Assembly (NCBI RefSeq): GCF_048771995.1
Contig: NC_133032.1
Coordinates: 22,111,501-22,175,500, forward strand
Direction: 5' to 3'
Source: Taeniopygia guttata
Taxonomy: Eukaryota; Chordata; Aves; Passeriformes; Estrildidae
Length of the DNA: 64,000 nt
Below, one piece after another: positions 31,523 to 61,733 of the stretch. The notes below the pieces were generated by a model. The model did no database searches and had not been told where the DNA came from. It saw only the letters and a list, made by a program, of their open reading frames with translations. Each line of letters opens with the position of its first letter. Position 1 is the first letter of the stretch. The position numbers and the translations under genes were made by a program.

Positions 31523-34400
31523 GTATCTGTTCTATCCAGACCCCTCCTGCTCACCTGCCCTTGCCAATTCCCCATGATTTGAGTGTGCATCTTCTCATGG
31601 TAGGTATGGACCTGACAGCTTTGTCTCCCTGCCTGCAGGAATGACCTCTCCTGAACTGCAGTCTTGCACATTTTACTCATCTTTTTCAATGAAACAGAGC
31701 AAATGTAACTTAAGTATTTATAAATTTTTTTCAACTAAAAAAATGAAATACGAGGAATTCTGCAGTCTTCTGGGAAGCAACACATAGCTAAGCCATAATT
31801 CCTCATCTTCCTCCAAGTTTCTGTGCTCATTCACCCCTGAATATTCCAATTATCCTTCTGCCCAAAAGCTACCTGCACAAGTACCTGGACATGAGAGCTG
31901 CTAGAAGAAGTGGCTATAAAATGGGATTGTATTTTTCAATCTTGGGATTAAGCGCTTTTTTTAAAGTTAATTGAATAGGAAGCCAACTGTTTGAGATCCA
32001 CATACTGTAGAACCAGACAGTTAAACAAAATGCAAATAGCAGCCAGCTTTAAACTAGTTCTATGAATTCTTCACCTGTAATTCTACAAACTAGCTCAGCT
32101 CAAATCCAAAGCCCTGGAATAGCTTGTAGACTCCCATCTGCATAATTCTGTGCCAAGGAGGCAAATTTCTTTTATACTAAGAGAGGCTTTCTTACAGATA
32201 CAAAGTTTCAGAAAAGGAGATTGATGAATTCAGCACACTCAAGGTCATTCCCCATGATCATTTGCCAATGTATATAGAAAAGCAGAACATTTATTCTGCT
32301 TCACCCTCACTTTTTCCTCTTTTAAATCTCACTGATCATATTGTTTATTAAAATTCCATCTATGAAATTATTTTTATGGAATTAAGAAATATTATTGATG
32401 AAATTAGTATATGGCTGTACAGCATTGTAACTTAGAAAATGGAATCTTCTTAAGTGTGACTAAAATTCTGGCATAGCATCATCTTCCTGAGGAAATACAA
32501 ACAGTCCTAATGTTATGAAGTACAACCAGAATTTCTGTAACAGTTTCTGAACACATTATTGAAACTATTTCTACAAGCAGAAACTTGACATAAAATCATC
32601 ATTACACATCATGCACAGGAAGAATCAATAAATTGGAGAGATGTAACAAGAGGTCATTTTGTTTCTTCTTTCTCAAGAAAGATTTTTTCCTAGCCATTAC
32701 AAAACTCTCCCTTAAGCAAACCCAGTGAAGAATGTGAGAGGAGAAAGATGACATTTCCAGAAATATCAGTAAGCAACAAGCACAAAAAATAAACTACACT
32801 CTAGAAGAATCATAAACAGTCTGTACATGTTTCATTAGAAAGGAAATAACTGCTTCCCAGAATTTTTGAAAAAAAGCCCTCAACTAAAAAAAGATAATTT
32901 CTAATCTTCTTCAACTTTCAGTCTTTCATGTTATTTCTTTTTCATGTTCTGAACACACTTTTTACAGTGTGTCTAATATTTTACCCGGCTAACTGAATTA
33001 CCAGGAACAGGAAAGTTAACACTTAGACTATAATCTTTAAACCCTTGAAACACCTAAGATACTTTTCCTGCAGATTGAATGTTAGAGTTTAAAGGTCCAG
33101 GACCATGGTAATGGGGTCACGAATGATGGCTCGTTATCTTGGGCCACTCACCCACAGTGCCAAGCAGGCCCCTCTGCACACAGGACTCACACCTCCAGCC
33201 CTTAGAACTTATTGTTTGTCCTCTGTAAGTGCAACCCCAACTCTCAGTCTGTCCTTGAAGCATATCAGAGGTGAGCACCCCAGCACTGGTGATGGAGCAC
33301 TAGGGTAGAGTTGGCACACACAAGAAATTGGCTCCATTTTCACCTGATCCCCCTTTGGGAGGAAGGCAAAGAAAACAGTTTTGTTTTTATTCAGATTTCA
33401 ATAGCAGCTGTCGGAAAGCTGCTCAGCAGTTTGGAATGTCAGAAGTAGTCCCCTTGGAGCTGGATTAGAGGGAAAAGGGGACAGCCAAGAGCACTGAGAA
33501 GATAGCTGTGTAACCATGGAGTGAAACTTACTGCCTATTCACAGACAGAAAGAACCCATTCTCTGTCACATGCAGCTCACCCTCAAATCTTGCAAGCAAG
33601 ACCTAAACTAAACCTATTCCTTAGGCTTGTCTAATCTATTTTCATTAAATAACTGTATAAGATGTACTGGGACAAGAACTCTAAAAATAAATCTGCCAGT
33701 CTTATTGGAAGGGAAGCTACAATGCCTGCAAGCCAACAAAAATAACAATTTTTCATTCTACTCACAGTTCAGGAAAAATATTAATGTTTGCCAAAAAAAA
33801 AAAAAAAAAGAAGACAAAACTGATGGGAACGGAAAATATTTTCATGCTGAAAGAGGATATTACAAACAATGGAGACTTAAAGTCAAATGTCTCTCTATCC
33901 TTTTTAAAGGAACTTTCTGAAATACAACACCCAATTTTTGCAAGAATGATGTAACCTTTAAACAATACTACTTTGTCATCTAACTTTCATATATAACTAT
34001 TTAACAAATTATGATGGAGCTGACCCACTGATGCCTACATATTTGAAAATTTCTTCTGGCCTCCTGGCTTTAATTTTCAGTCCTTTCAGCAGTACTGAAA
34101 AAAACTGAAAAAGAGCTGAAAATCTCAGGCCTACTTTTATTTTAGAAGTTATTCCAGAAGTTCAGAATACAGAAGTTCAATGAAGAAACAATGTGTAGAT
34201 AACCAAGCTTGATGATTCTCAGATTTAAGCCCAGAAAATGGTTAAAAAAAAAAAAACAACCAAGAAAAATTGCCTATAACACCTGAACTCAAAACTACTT
34301 TTTGACATTTCTTACTTTTATTCTTCGAAGAGAGGGTAGGTGGAAGAGCTTTTTCATGAGATCAGCCTAGATATATACCCTAGGGCTGATCTAGACAACA
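31523..34400. other. Region expected to hold 3' ICA1L exons
   Basis: No convincing exon. A weak FWEATHS / IIPH match at about 31,766-31,810 could be the relic of the FWEKT..IHE exon. An A run lies at about 33,793-33,809. Confidence 0.45.
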
Positions 34401-34435
34401 CCTGGAAGTATATGCAGAAGCATCACTGGTTTGAG

Positions 34436-34826
34436 GTCACTTGGTCTGTTCAGTCTGGAGAAGAGGAGGCTGAGGAGAGACCTCACTGCAGTCACAACTT
34501 CCTTGTGAGGGAAAGAGCAGGGGCAGGCACTGATCTCTTCCTTCTGGTGACCAGTGACAGGAACAGAGGGAGTGGCCTGAAGTTGGGTCAGGGGAAGTTT
34601 AGGTTGGATACTAGAAAAAGGGTCTTCACCCAGAGGGTGGCGGGGCACTGGAACAGGCTCCCCAGGGAAGTGGTCTCAGCACCAAGCCTGACAGAGTTCA
34701 GGAAGCATTTGAACAATGCTGTCAGGTACAGAATGTGACTCTTGGGGATGGTTCTGTGCATGGCCAGGAGTTGAACTCAGTGATCCTTATGGTCCCTTCC
34801 AACTCAGCTTACTCTGTGATTCTGTA
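34436..34826 (+). mobile_element. CR1 LINE 3' end with open ORF2 C-terminus
   Basis: CTGGAGAAGAGGAGGCTGAG begins the typical CR1 3' segment. An open frame encodes RNRGSGLKLGQGKFRLD, RVFTQRVAGHWNRLPREVV and SAPSLTEFRKHL, the bird CR1 ORF2 C-terminus, and stops at 34,738. The 3' UTR ends GATCCTTATGGTCCCTTCCA then TCTGTGATTCTGT. It is 5'-truncated. The open frame runs on upstream to 34,340 beyond clear CR1 similarity. Confidence 0.9.
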
Positions 34827-37539
34827 TCAACTATCATTCCTCTCCTCTAGCTGATTTGAAAAACCCAACCATTCTGTACTGAAACATGATAACAACAACA
34901 TTAATATTTTCCACACAAAGCTCTGCAAGAGGAAAAGGAGGAGGGAGTGTTTCAGCTTGAAAGACCAGGAGTCACCCAGCCTAAGACAGTAGTGCACATT
35001 TTCAATGCTTCCCAGTCAGAGGCACGTCCATGATAATCCAGAAATGAGAGGAACAGCTGGCTAATTAATACACTAGCCACATGCAATGTTAGGATGAATC
35101 AATCCAGCTACAGCTTCAAAAGTCCCAACACATCTACAGAGAGGAAAAGCTTTGCTCTGCCTTCTTATAGTGACCAACAAACTTCTATGTCACCTGCAGA
35201 ATCAGTAACTCCAAAGCATGAAAAAATTTCTACAGACCCTGGACTTTCAAATGAGAACATGCACTCATTTAAGAAATGCCAGTTGAAATCTAGAAGCAAC
35301 CAAATGAAAATTTCACTTATAGAAATGAATTTTTCATCTTGAAAGTAGGTTATGATAGAGTTATCTGAATAAGTTTACACATAAAGACATTACATTCCAC
35401 TGTCCTACTTTACATATTTCTAAGTTTTACAGGAGAGAAGACAACTAGAAAACTAAAGGAAGTAAAATTCTGTTGTGTTTTGGCAATTAGAAAATTGAAA
35501 GAATACAATTAGTCAATTCTCAATATATCAGGTTAATATTCTGGGAATCTGGATCCCTTACTAAGTCCTGATTTGTTCAGCATTGAAGACATCAGCCAGA
35601 AAACTGAAAATACATTAAGGATTGGGTTTAGAATTTCATAGTTTGAATGCACACTCTTCAAACATACTCTTTAAAGTACTCAGCCAAGTTGCTTTTTCTT
35701 AACAAAGAAAACAAGAATCAGAAATAGGCTTGGACTGAGTAGATTAAACTGAATTCTTGTAGACTTTCCAGTAAATCCCTTAAATTTTTTTTTGTTTTGA
35801 AATTTAGGTGCAATTGTCTTGTATGCAATAAATACAGTTCTCATGTTCCTCAAATCTGTATTACTACTCCAGCTAAAAAAATAAAGTAAGAACCACCATC
35901 TCTAATTCTTACAATAATCATAGGTCTTGTAAAGCATGCTTTGTAATGTAAAATATGTAGTGTTCAGCACTACAATAAAATCAGAAAGGAATAATAGCTG
36001 ATGCAGTTAATAATATCTACTGGAGCATTATTTCCTTAAGCTGCTCAAAGGAAAGACAAAATTTAAACAACTGGAATAAGTACTAATTTATAATAACTGA
36101 GTCACCACAGGGCAGCTGTGCCTTGTACTGAATCTAATAGCTCCTATTTTATAGCATTTTAATCTTGTAGTTGACATCCAATTCACTGCTTCCCAAGAAG
36201 TTTTTAGCAAAAGTGACAACATCTGAATTTGCAATAGAAAAATGAATATGACCTCTTGTCCTGTGGATCTTTTAGGCTCCCACAAACTCATTTTTCTCTC
36301 CTTGAGAGGTCAATCACACTTGGCACTTCCCATTGCAAGCACCACACTACAATGTTAGCCAGCACTTTTGGCTCAGGGAGAGAATTTGTTCTTTACTTTG
36401 CATGCTCTAAGTCCTCTACTACCAGAAAATGTGCCAGTAAGAGAAGGGGAAAAAAGTAACGTAAACACTCCTACCAAATAGCATTTGACACCGGCTGTAC
36501 CCAGTCTCATGAAATGGAACTCAGGCTGAAGGATGGAGAAAACTTTCAAGCAGATTGCCTTCTATTGGATTATGAAATACTTCTTGCAAGAAACACCAAG
36601 CTTGTACTTTATTAGGATCCCAATTCTAGGTGATCTAAAACAGTCTTTGAGTTGCATTCAGTGTATGAAGTGACTACCACTTCATTGCATGGACCAATCA
36701 ATTCAAGTTAGGTCAGCACTTCTAGTGTGTTGAGACAAGAATATACTTCAATTACTTTTTTTGTCTACAGATATATCCTGAGGTCAATTAAAATATTTTA
36801 TTATTTAAAAAGGTCTTATTTTATTTAACAACAAACATTATCTTATATTTTTTTTCTTAGCTGTCCAGAATAGTATCATAACTGTATCAACATGGTTCAG
36901 TATTTTTGCAGATCTGGATCTCCTTTCAAATCCAGATGCCACTGGATATTCAGTGAACTGCTTAATATTTAGACAGTTACCCTATGGGCAGATATTGACA
37001 GTATTGTATTACAATGGTCTTTAAAACAGACTCATTTCATTTTACTATTACAAATGGGTTTAACATCCTGCTACAGACAAATACCATCATCTGGTGTGAT
37101 GGTGAACATTTAAGTTCCAAGAAGAACAGCATTAAAAGGATCCTACTATGAGTTTTAAGAGAAAAATTGGTCTCAAACACCTTAGGTTTGGGACATTTTG
37201 GAGCTGTTTGAAAGCCTATTAAGCTGGTATGGTTCAATGCACATAAGATTTGGTTTGTGATGCATCACAGAGGATAAAAAGCGGGGGGGAACTAGATCTA
37301 GCTAATTATTTTTTATCCCATGGCCTTCCAAAAATAAAATCCCTGGGGTTATGAGGCAAATAGTAATTCCAGGAAAATACTCCAGGGCATACAAAGGATT
37401 CTTTTTAATTGTTCTATCTTCAAGGAAACCACGTGCTTAAGATTGACACCTGAGACAGCAAAGCTGTATTTGGGACATAAAAGCGATGTGACGATGGTAT
37501 CATTTCCCAACCCTGAGAAAGCCATGAATTTTGATTTTT
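34827..37539. other. Intergenic sequence
   Basis: AT-rich. An 82-codon open frame at 35,094-35,342, rich in Ser, Lys and Gln, has no recognised relative. Nothing else is supported. Confidence 0.55.
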
Positions 37540-37700
37540 CATAGAATCATGTAACAGCTTTGGTTGGAAGGGACCTTAAAGATCATCTTGTTCCAACCCC
37601 CCTGCAGTGGGCAAGGACACCTTTCATGAGACAAGGCTGCTCAAAGCCCTGTCCAATCAGACTTCCAGGGATGGGGCATCCACAGCTTCTCTGGGCACTT
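37540..37700 (-). mobile_element. CR1 LINE 3' end fragment
   Basis: CATAGAATCATG, then TTTGGTTGGAAGGGACCTTA, AAGATCATC and GGGATGGGGCATCCACAGCT are the reverse complement of the CR1 3' end. It is short and 5'-truncated, and less decayed than the copy at 18,225. Confidence 0.92.
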
Positions 37701-39900
37701 TGAAAGCTTTGGAAGGTCCTGTGACGTTGCAGACAGCAGAACAATTCCAAAGACTAAAACCTTGCAAAAGCACAAAAGATTTGGGCTAGGCCAGGATGTA
37801 CCCTTCTTTATTAATTTGTCCAGTACAAGATGTTGTAGGTCAAGTTCTGTCCTAACTTGTAATTAACTTCAGAAATTTGAAAAGATGATGGGCAAAGAGA
37901 ACACATTCTTACCTGCTGCCTGCCTGACACACACAACCAGATTAATTCTGGCAGTGCTCACTGTTCAGCTACTTGCAGTGGACACCAACTGGGAGAAAAC
38001 AGAGAAACCTCCCTAACAGCCATTTCAATCAGCAGTGAAATTAGTGTTTACAGTGGTCAGCTACACATCTGTAGTTGGAATAGACATCCACAACAAACCG
38101 TGCAAACAGTTTCTTAATCAACAGCTTAATTACAGCAGTTACATCCTCATTCTCCTAAGTGTAGGAATTAATGAACAGTGTTCCACTTTGCTTGCAGTAA
38201 TGAGGTTTTAATCTACTACTAAATCTTTTCTTTACTACAAGCAATGTCACCACAGTGTGAAATTGCTACTGACACCACAGACATGCTCCTATGTCAATGC
38301 AAGCATCAGTTATAGGGCCATGGCCCAGTTTACTTGAAACAAGAGTTCTATAAACAGCCAGTGCAGGAGGAGATGAATCAGGCTTGTTTGGCAGGAGTAA
38401 GACTTGACAAAAAGTACATGCAGTAGTGATGAATCCAGCCTATTTCAAGTGTGGGAGAACTTCACCTAAATTATCTCCTCCATCCTATTCTAACTTATGT
38501 CTGCACTACACAGCACCTAACCAGGACATGTCTGGCAATGAACAGTGCTTCTGTAAATGCTGAACACAGATGAAATAGTGTTAGACAGCAGCACTTCAAA
38601 AGTTTTGAAGTCTGGGCAGGATCACTATCTTGTACAATTTCCAAATGGTGAATGAAGAGCCAGGAAAAGTACAGCAAGCAAATATGATGAAAACAAGAAG
38701 CCTTGGCTTACAACTTCTATAGTAATTTGCTATGCAGTCAGATCTAACCCCAAGAAAAAACTGAGATACCTGAGAAATCCTCCTAGCAGTCTCCTGCCTG
38801 ATTATCTCGTATAGTCTGAAGGAAAAAAAAAAAAAAAAAAAAAAAGAGCAGCTATTTAACTGAGGAACATAACTGCTTATGAAAACAGTGAATAAAGAAT
38901 TGGAAGATGGTCATTGCTCACCACAAAGATGCTCTTTCCATTCTCTTTGTCTTCACAGATGATCTTCATCAGCATCTTAATGTGTCTGGTAGTTTTCCTG
39001 TATGTAATGCAAGGTGTGAAGGTATTTTAAACACTAGACATTTACAGTAAAATCATCCTTACATGCATAAAAACAGAAATACTGGATTTGTAATCAATAG
39101 TGAAGAAATAGTTTAATAAAGAATGAGGCCACAGCCTATTTAATAAAGAACCAGATCCTGTTCATCTGGAGACAGGCAAACATCCACAGACAACTGAACA
39201 GTACAAGAGACTAAAATCTGAGAAAGCATTAAATTCTCTAGACTTCACTGGCTGTAAATTACTCTTTTATATTTCAGCCAAGCATGTTCCTATTTGGATG
39301 CAAATTGACCCATGGTCTCTGTCTGTGAAATGCACAATATTGGAAACTTGATGTTGATGTCATATTTATTGTCCCAAACTTTTCCACCACTGAAAAATCA
39401 CAAGCTAGCTCTGCCTTGAGGGATACACACTAGTAATCCTTCAGTTCTTCAAGATTCTAAGAAATCTATCTATCCATTCTGAAATGAAATATAGCTGACA
39501 ATGATTTTTCAAAAGGGGAATTGCTCCAAGCTTTTTAGACAAATTAGACCTAAATTTAATATAAGAGCTAGCAAAAAACCCCAAACCCAATAATTTATCT
39601 AGTTTACCACTTCTAGTTTAAAGAAGTTTTGGCTCCAAATGCTGCTCATGAAAAAAGATGCTTGTTTTGAGTAAACAGACAGATGTAGAATATGGCACTA
39701 TTTCAACAATCAGCCTAAGCAGCCTCCTCAGGTAGGTTTCAGCAGTTGCATTCTACTGAACAGCAGAATGAACCTATCAGCAGGAATCCAGGGCTTTTCC
39801 TCAGTCCTGTTATCACAATTTCACTCCCAGGAGAACACATGCTGAGTCCTTCTGTTTCCAAAACCCAGGACTTTATGCACCTTCCCGTAAAGGTGGAATT
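37701..39900. other. Intergenic sequence before the FAM117B 3' end
   Basis: AT-rich, with a run of 23 A at 38,823-38,845. No target-site duplication or gene similarity was seen next to the A run, so it is not called a retrocopy. Confidence 0.55.
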
Positions 39901-40059
39901 GTAGTGTCTTCAGGAACTGACCAAACTTACTGAAGACGAAGACAGGGAAAGGCAGAATTTTCAGGACTGTTCTCCAGGATGCACTGGAGGAATGAGGGTA
40001 TGAATTAAACAAATATTTCCATTCTGATGATTTTTTTCCAAAAGGGTTTAAAAAATGCT

Positions 40060-43000
40060 TATTTTATTTGTAGTAAATGCCCCCTACCCTCAGGGGAAAT
40101 GCTTAGGTAAATCTCCAGACTGTGCGAACACAAAAATCCCCTGCTACTAAAAATAAATCCAAGATAAGCCCATAGTTTGAAGTGACAACTTTTTATTTTA
40201 GGCAAAAACAGAAAAAAAAAAGGCCAAAAACATTCCGCTATTGCAGTTTGTAAAATTTTCACTGTTTTCAGTAGAAACAGTTCACAAGTCAGAACGCAAT
40301 ATTCAAATAACATTGTGCAAAATTGTACTGGCATAACTACACATAGCAAAAAGACTAGTGTAAATCAAGAATTCCATTGAAATTAGTTGAGCTGCTCCAG
40401 TTTTACAACAGTGTACATCACCTTAGAATAGGCCCTTTTTTACAGAACATCCCTGGAATTCCTCTTGCTTACAAGAATTGCTTTACATGCAACAAGTAAC
40501 CTATCAGTACAACATAAGCAAGAACATCTCCACAAGTTATCACAGTGTAACAGAGGAAAACATGTCAGCCAATTTCATACAAAGGCAAATCTAATGGCAG
40601 TTTTGAACATCCCTTGACTGCTACTCTCAAAAATTGCACATTTCAATATAAGAAATAATTTAGAATGAAGCCAAGCTATGTTCTTAACTATCAGTACATT
40701 GACAATTAGGATGGATGATGAGGTTTGTTTTCTTTCTTTAGCTTAGCAGATTTTCCAAAGAGTGTTGTTCCAAAAGTTTGTATAATAAATGTTAATTTGC
40801 AGTGTTATCAGGCCAAGTCCTCTTCTGCTATAGACCTGTCAACACTACAGAAGTCTCTGTAGTCAAATACAAATCCCAATGAAGAACTATTAAACACAGA
40901 CCATACCTTAAGTATTTACTGATGACATGCAATGAAACCAAGCAAGCAGTAACCGGACTCCATTTCCATTTGGAGCATTCAGAAAGAGCCGGCTGTAGTT
41001 CAGCTGGGGTACAGGACTGGAATTTCACAGAACACTTGTGAGTAGTTAACATTCTCCCCCGACTTGACATGCAAAGTAACAGTTTCCAGATAATGTATAT
41101 AAGTCATTCTTTGTATAAACAGAACACTAAGAGTTGAACTGATTTTCAGAGATGCTGAATGCTTACAAACTCGCATCAAGAAAATACACAGGTACATCTT
41201 GCAGTGATTGGTAACTTTGTTTTCCTGTACACCCATTTTTCCAAATATGGGTATACAATTCTAAAAGAACACTTTAATCACAGTAAAATCAATTGCTTTC
41301 CCCAGTGCTTTTCACCTCCCTAGGTTATGAAGGGCTTAACTTCTACTGCCTTTCCTAAAAATGAACATTTTTGGTTTAACATATAATAACCTGGCTCGGA
41401 TCTAAGTCATCTGATGAAGGGTTCACACCTGCACTATGGAATTATATGGAGAAAGTACAGTCCTGATGTTCTTGTGTGTTTAGGTGCTTTTATTTCTTTC
41501 TTGCAGGTTATAGTAATCTCATGAGGAAAAGTAAAAACAACACACAAGCTTTATTCTGGAGATGCATGTAAGCGTGCATCAGTTCTAGAAGATAACAGCT
41601 TTGCATGTCTGTACATAGGAAAAAAATAATAAAAGGTTCTCAAAAATACCAGCTCTGCCTTCAACCATGCAAATTAAAGCAGCAGACCTGTGTGCCTGCA
41701 CACAGTAAATCAAATGGAAATCAAGACACCCAAGAAGTCATCCTGCAGGAATGACTGCTGTAACTGCAAGTCTCTGGTGACTTCCTACACATCCTCCTTT
41801 GCCCTCTCAGCTTGATGGAGGAGCTGTCAAGCACTCAGCAAGGAAACATTTAGCAAGGAATTACGGACATCACTGGCACTGAGTTTCTGTAAAGACATCA
41901 ATCAGCATTTTAGAGATGGCAGGGAGAGAGAACAGATAATACTTCAGCAAGGAATTACTGTGCTACCACTGAATTCTCTTAACAAGCAAGAAGAAGTTTG
42001 GCCTGAGGCAGAGGAAAAGGTTAATGGATATGACTTTGTTTCCTTCTTCCCAAAAAGCTCAGCCTCAGTGTTTTTCAACAGTCTCAGACACTGAATTCCA
42101 GGAAATTGTATTTTAGAACAAATCAAAAAATAGCCCTGAGACTAAACATACTTTATAAGAGCTGCTATTGCTTTATGTAAACCAAACACAGCAATCATTT
42201 ACTGCCACAGTAAGCAATATTTAATTTTTACTCCCTTTTCTTTTTTGCTCACTTGGGATACATACCTGAAAGCAACAATTTCTTTCCAAGATATATGCAC
42301 TTAAGCACTGTCTGTTACTTTTCCAAGTACTTAAATACTACAGGATTATGGCACCAAGCAAGCAAAGAATAGCTGATGCAGGCCAAACTTTACCAAAGGA
42401 GCCCTCTTCCTCTGTGCCTTGAGTTTTTGAAAAAACAATTCTAATTATCACATCTGTGACCATGGACTTTGTTACAATGAACTCCTTCCTTGTGATTTAA
42501 GTAGAAATTACAACTGGAGTAATAGCATTTAGTATATCTCAAAATCAATTGTCAGTGTTATTGAACACAACCACCAGCCTTTAAGTGTGGCTAGAAGTGT
42601 AGCACATCAAGAGAACAAGAATATCAAATGCATCAAGTTGTGCATAAAAATAGACTTTTGCTTTTTCTCAAGCTACAAAGTAGGCAATCGGGGAACTGAC
42701 TAGGTCTATGCATAGTTAGGATTTTAAGTAAGCCAAAAGAATTTGAACTCTTTCAGTAAAACGGTGCTTGTGTAATGCACAGGGCAGCTCCCTCCAAAAA
42801 TGAATATCCCACCCTATACATAAAAGAGTTTTTAAAAAGCTCCATGCATTCTCAAAGCTATTTGCAAATCGATTTAAATACTTAAGCTAACAGCTATGCT
42901 ATGGCACAAGACAGCACATAAAAAATTTAAGGCTAATTTTTGTCTGCACACATCAAAGCTGGTCTCAGAACAAGAGTTGACATATTTTCTTAACTCTGAG

Positions 43001-45759
43001 TCTTTAGTGTGGATTCATAAACTTGAGCTGCCATAGCAATAGTAGAGTTGTCCTGCATATAAAAAAGACTGAATGTTGTCCTGAATGCAGTTCTTTTATA
43101 AAAAGCAAAAACTTCACACATTTACATTTGGTTTTTATCAGAGCAGCTCACTAATTTGTACAGTACATTGTCCAATAACATACAAGGTAAACTACCAGAG
43201 AGATACTCGAGTCCTACAACAACAGGTGCAAAAGAAAGTCCTACAGTAAGAAAGCTCACTGCTGTTTGGGAGAGTACACAATGTGATGGAAACAAACATC
43301 AGAGTGCATTTTGGTGAAGTCAGTTAAGTGTCAAGGCTGTAATAAAGGCTATTTGTTAACTTTAGCCCTTTTTAATGGCTTCTTAACCATTCCGTTAAGA
43401 TCTCCTAACAAAGTACTAGGCAGTTTGGCAACAATGAAGTTCTTTACATGCTACTGTTACAGAAATAGAAAATAAGACTTAAAAGCACTTCCTTCGCCTG
43501 AATATGATGTGGATTCAGTCACACCAGGTTTAAACAAACCTATCTAAAGCAGTAAATTTTAGACTTCAAATTGCACTGTAGTGTTTCAGAAGAAACAAAT
43601 TAATATCCACAAAGCCTATAAAAGAACTATCAGCTGGCAAAATTACACAAATTTGATGCATAAAGCTGCTTATTTTTAAAGCTCTGCTCCTCAGCAACTC
43701 CAGGTGACTGACAATGTCAGTGCAAATCAAAACTGTTACTTCAAAACAATCCTGTCCATTTTCATGGGAAGGTAGTAAGCCAAATTATGCCTGTCTGCTA
43801 ATATAACAGGTGAAATACTTTCATACCTGCTGGTACAGTTTTAATTTACTGGGTTTTTTTTTTTTTTTTTGCATAATGTTTTAAAACTACTATAAATTGA
43901 GAACTTGTACATTCTAGCATGATTTACACTTGCTGAATGAAGTACACTGCAATCATAGTTACTAATACAGAACTTAAAGGAAGAGCAAATATGCATCAAA
44001 TTATGATTATTATCAGCACATATATGCTGAGTTTTTTCTTTAAATCAAAATGTTTGCAAGCAAATTCATCATATTAAGCACTGCACAAGACTTATATTTG
44101 CAGTATCACCTTTAAATAGTTGCCATTATGAGGAGACCTGAGAATACAACTGATCCATGGAAACTATGTCGATGGAAGTTGTGTATATACAAGCAGTGAG
44201 ACCCGCTTGTGTGTAATAGACCAATATTTAGACCCAGAGACTGCCCACAATGACACTTACTTTGAAATTACTGAATCTAACTCTGTTAAAGAGGTACAAG
44301 ATCAACGTGTTTTATAAGCAACTATGACACTGGTATTCAGGTCATTGCAGTTTTCTGTGTATCTATAATTGTATTAACTCAAACCCAAGTAATGCACTAC
44401 AGGAACACATGAGAAACCTCAGTGAAGTTCCTGAATAGTTTCTGTTTGCAGTTGCCTTCTGCCCCCCTCCACCCCCCATTTTTGCCTTTCATTTGAATGT
44501 CAAAGCAACTATTAACTGCCACATTATCAGGACAAACCAAGTATCAAAAAAAATCCTCTGTTTTACATGCCAGCCTAAGGTGCTAGTCAAAAAGAGAGAA
44601 CATATCTGCTGCTGTAAACTTCTGCATAACAGATATCATGCCTGACAAACCATCACCTTCAAGAGACACACAAACACCACTATGACAAAAGGGAGGAAAC
44701 CATGCACAGATATTTCAGTATTATGTGGCCAGGGTCTATAATACAGTGATGAGTCATGTCACGGCAAATTTGTACCAAGAGTGATTAATGTTTCAGGCTG
44801 ACTCATAAGGATCTAAGCAAGCCTGTAAGAGCCAAGTATTTTCTGGAAGAAAGAATACTGAGTAAGAGGATAATATGCTTTTTCCCTACATCTGCACAGA
44901 AATTTTACAGACAAATAGGGCAAGTGCTTTAAAATGCAATTTTCCAGCCAATAAACCAACACTAGTAGGAATTCTGTGAAGGAAAGAATTTTAAGAATGT
45001 GACTTACCAGAAGCACAAAATTTTTGATATCAAAAAAATGTACACTATATACTAACACTGTTTTTGCATACTCTTCTGTTTTAAAAGTTTCAAACGTATT
45101 AACTTGTTTTGCTTTTTTTAGGTCTGAGGCTGTTCAGCAAGGTCACATAATTTGAGACTGCTGCAATAGTTCAGCAATCCTTTGGTCCCATCAGCTGTAG
45201 CCAGCCAAGTATAAAAGAACCTTCCCTACCAAAGGAAAAAAAAAAAAAAAAAAAGAGTAGGGGGATCATCACCAGGAAACACCATCTGCTACAAACCAGA
45301 AAGGCAAAACTTTGTTACAAAATACACATTTTCATACAAAAGACATCTTGCAAAACCATCTGATTGCCCCTCCCTCTGCAGATCACAATGGTAAATGGGA
45401 TCAGCTGGCTGGTCTTGAGACTTGTTTTAATGGGAAAGAAAAAGTCAGAGGACACAAACCATCACAACAACTGGTCCTTTAAATGGGAAAGGATTATGAT
45501 AGTCTTTGTTTTCACCAGTGTTTAAAAAATGCAGACAAGAAACAGAACCAGTCTTCAAAAGCAGAAAGTACACAGCATATCAGCTGCTGCATCTCCTGAA
45601 CTTCCCAATGTGCTACCAAACTGTCAATTATATAAACAGTTTGATTTTGGCAGTGCCATAAATTGTTAAAACAACATGTGTGTGTGATCAGAAAGGTCCG
45701 GTCAACTAGTTCCATTTTTTTCCCAGTAGTTGCCCAGAAAAACGTCAAGACAATCTAAA
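40060..45759 (-). other. FAM117B: FAM117B probable long 3' UTR
   Basis: The minus strand after the FAM117B stop is unique, AT-rich and free of named repeats for 5.7 kb. AATAAA signals in the gene's sense lie at 41,555-41,550, 40,197-40,192 and 40,068-40,063. A UTR of several kb fits what I recall for the mammalian gene. Which signal is used cannot be told from sequence. Homopolymer runs sit at 43,854-43,870 and 45,236-45,254. Confidence 0.45.

Positions 45760-61733
<15,974 letters not shown>

Noticed and set aside
33105-33308. 67-codon frame containing RMMARYLG as the ICA1L FW(E/K)KTARMM exon
   Set aside because: Only three or four residues match, with none of the surrounding pattern and no acceptor at the right place.
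38823-38845. Run of 23 A as the tail of a processed retrocopy
   Set aside because: No gene-like sequence upstream and no target-site duplication was seen; simple A-run expansion is enough.
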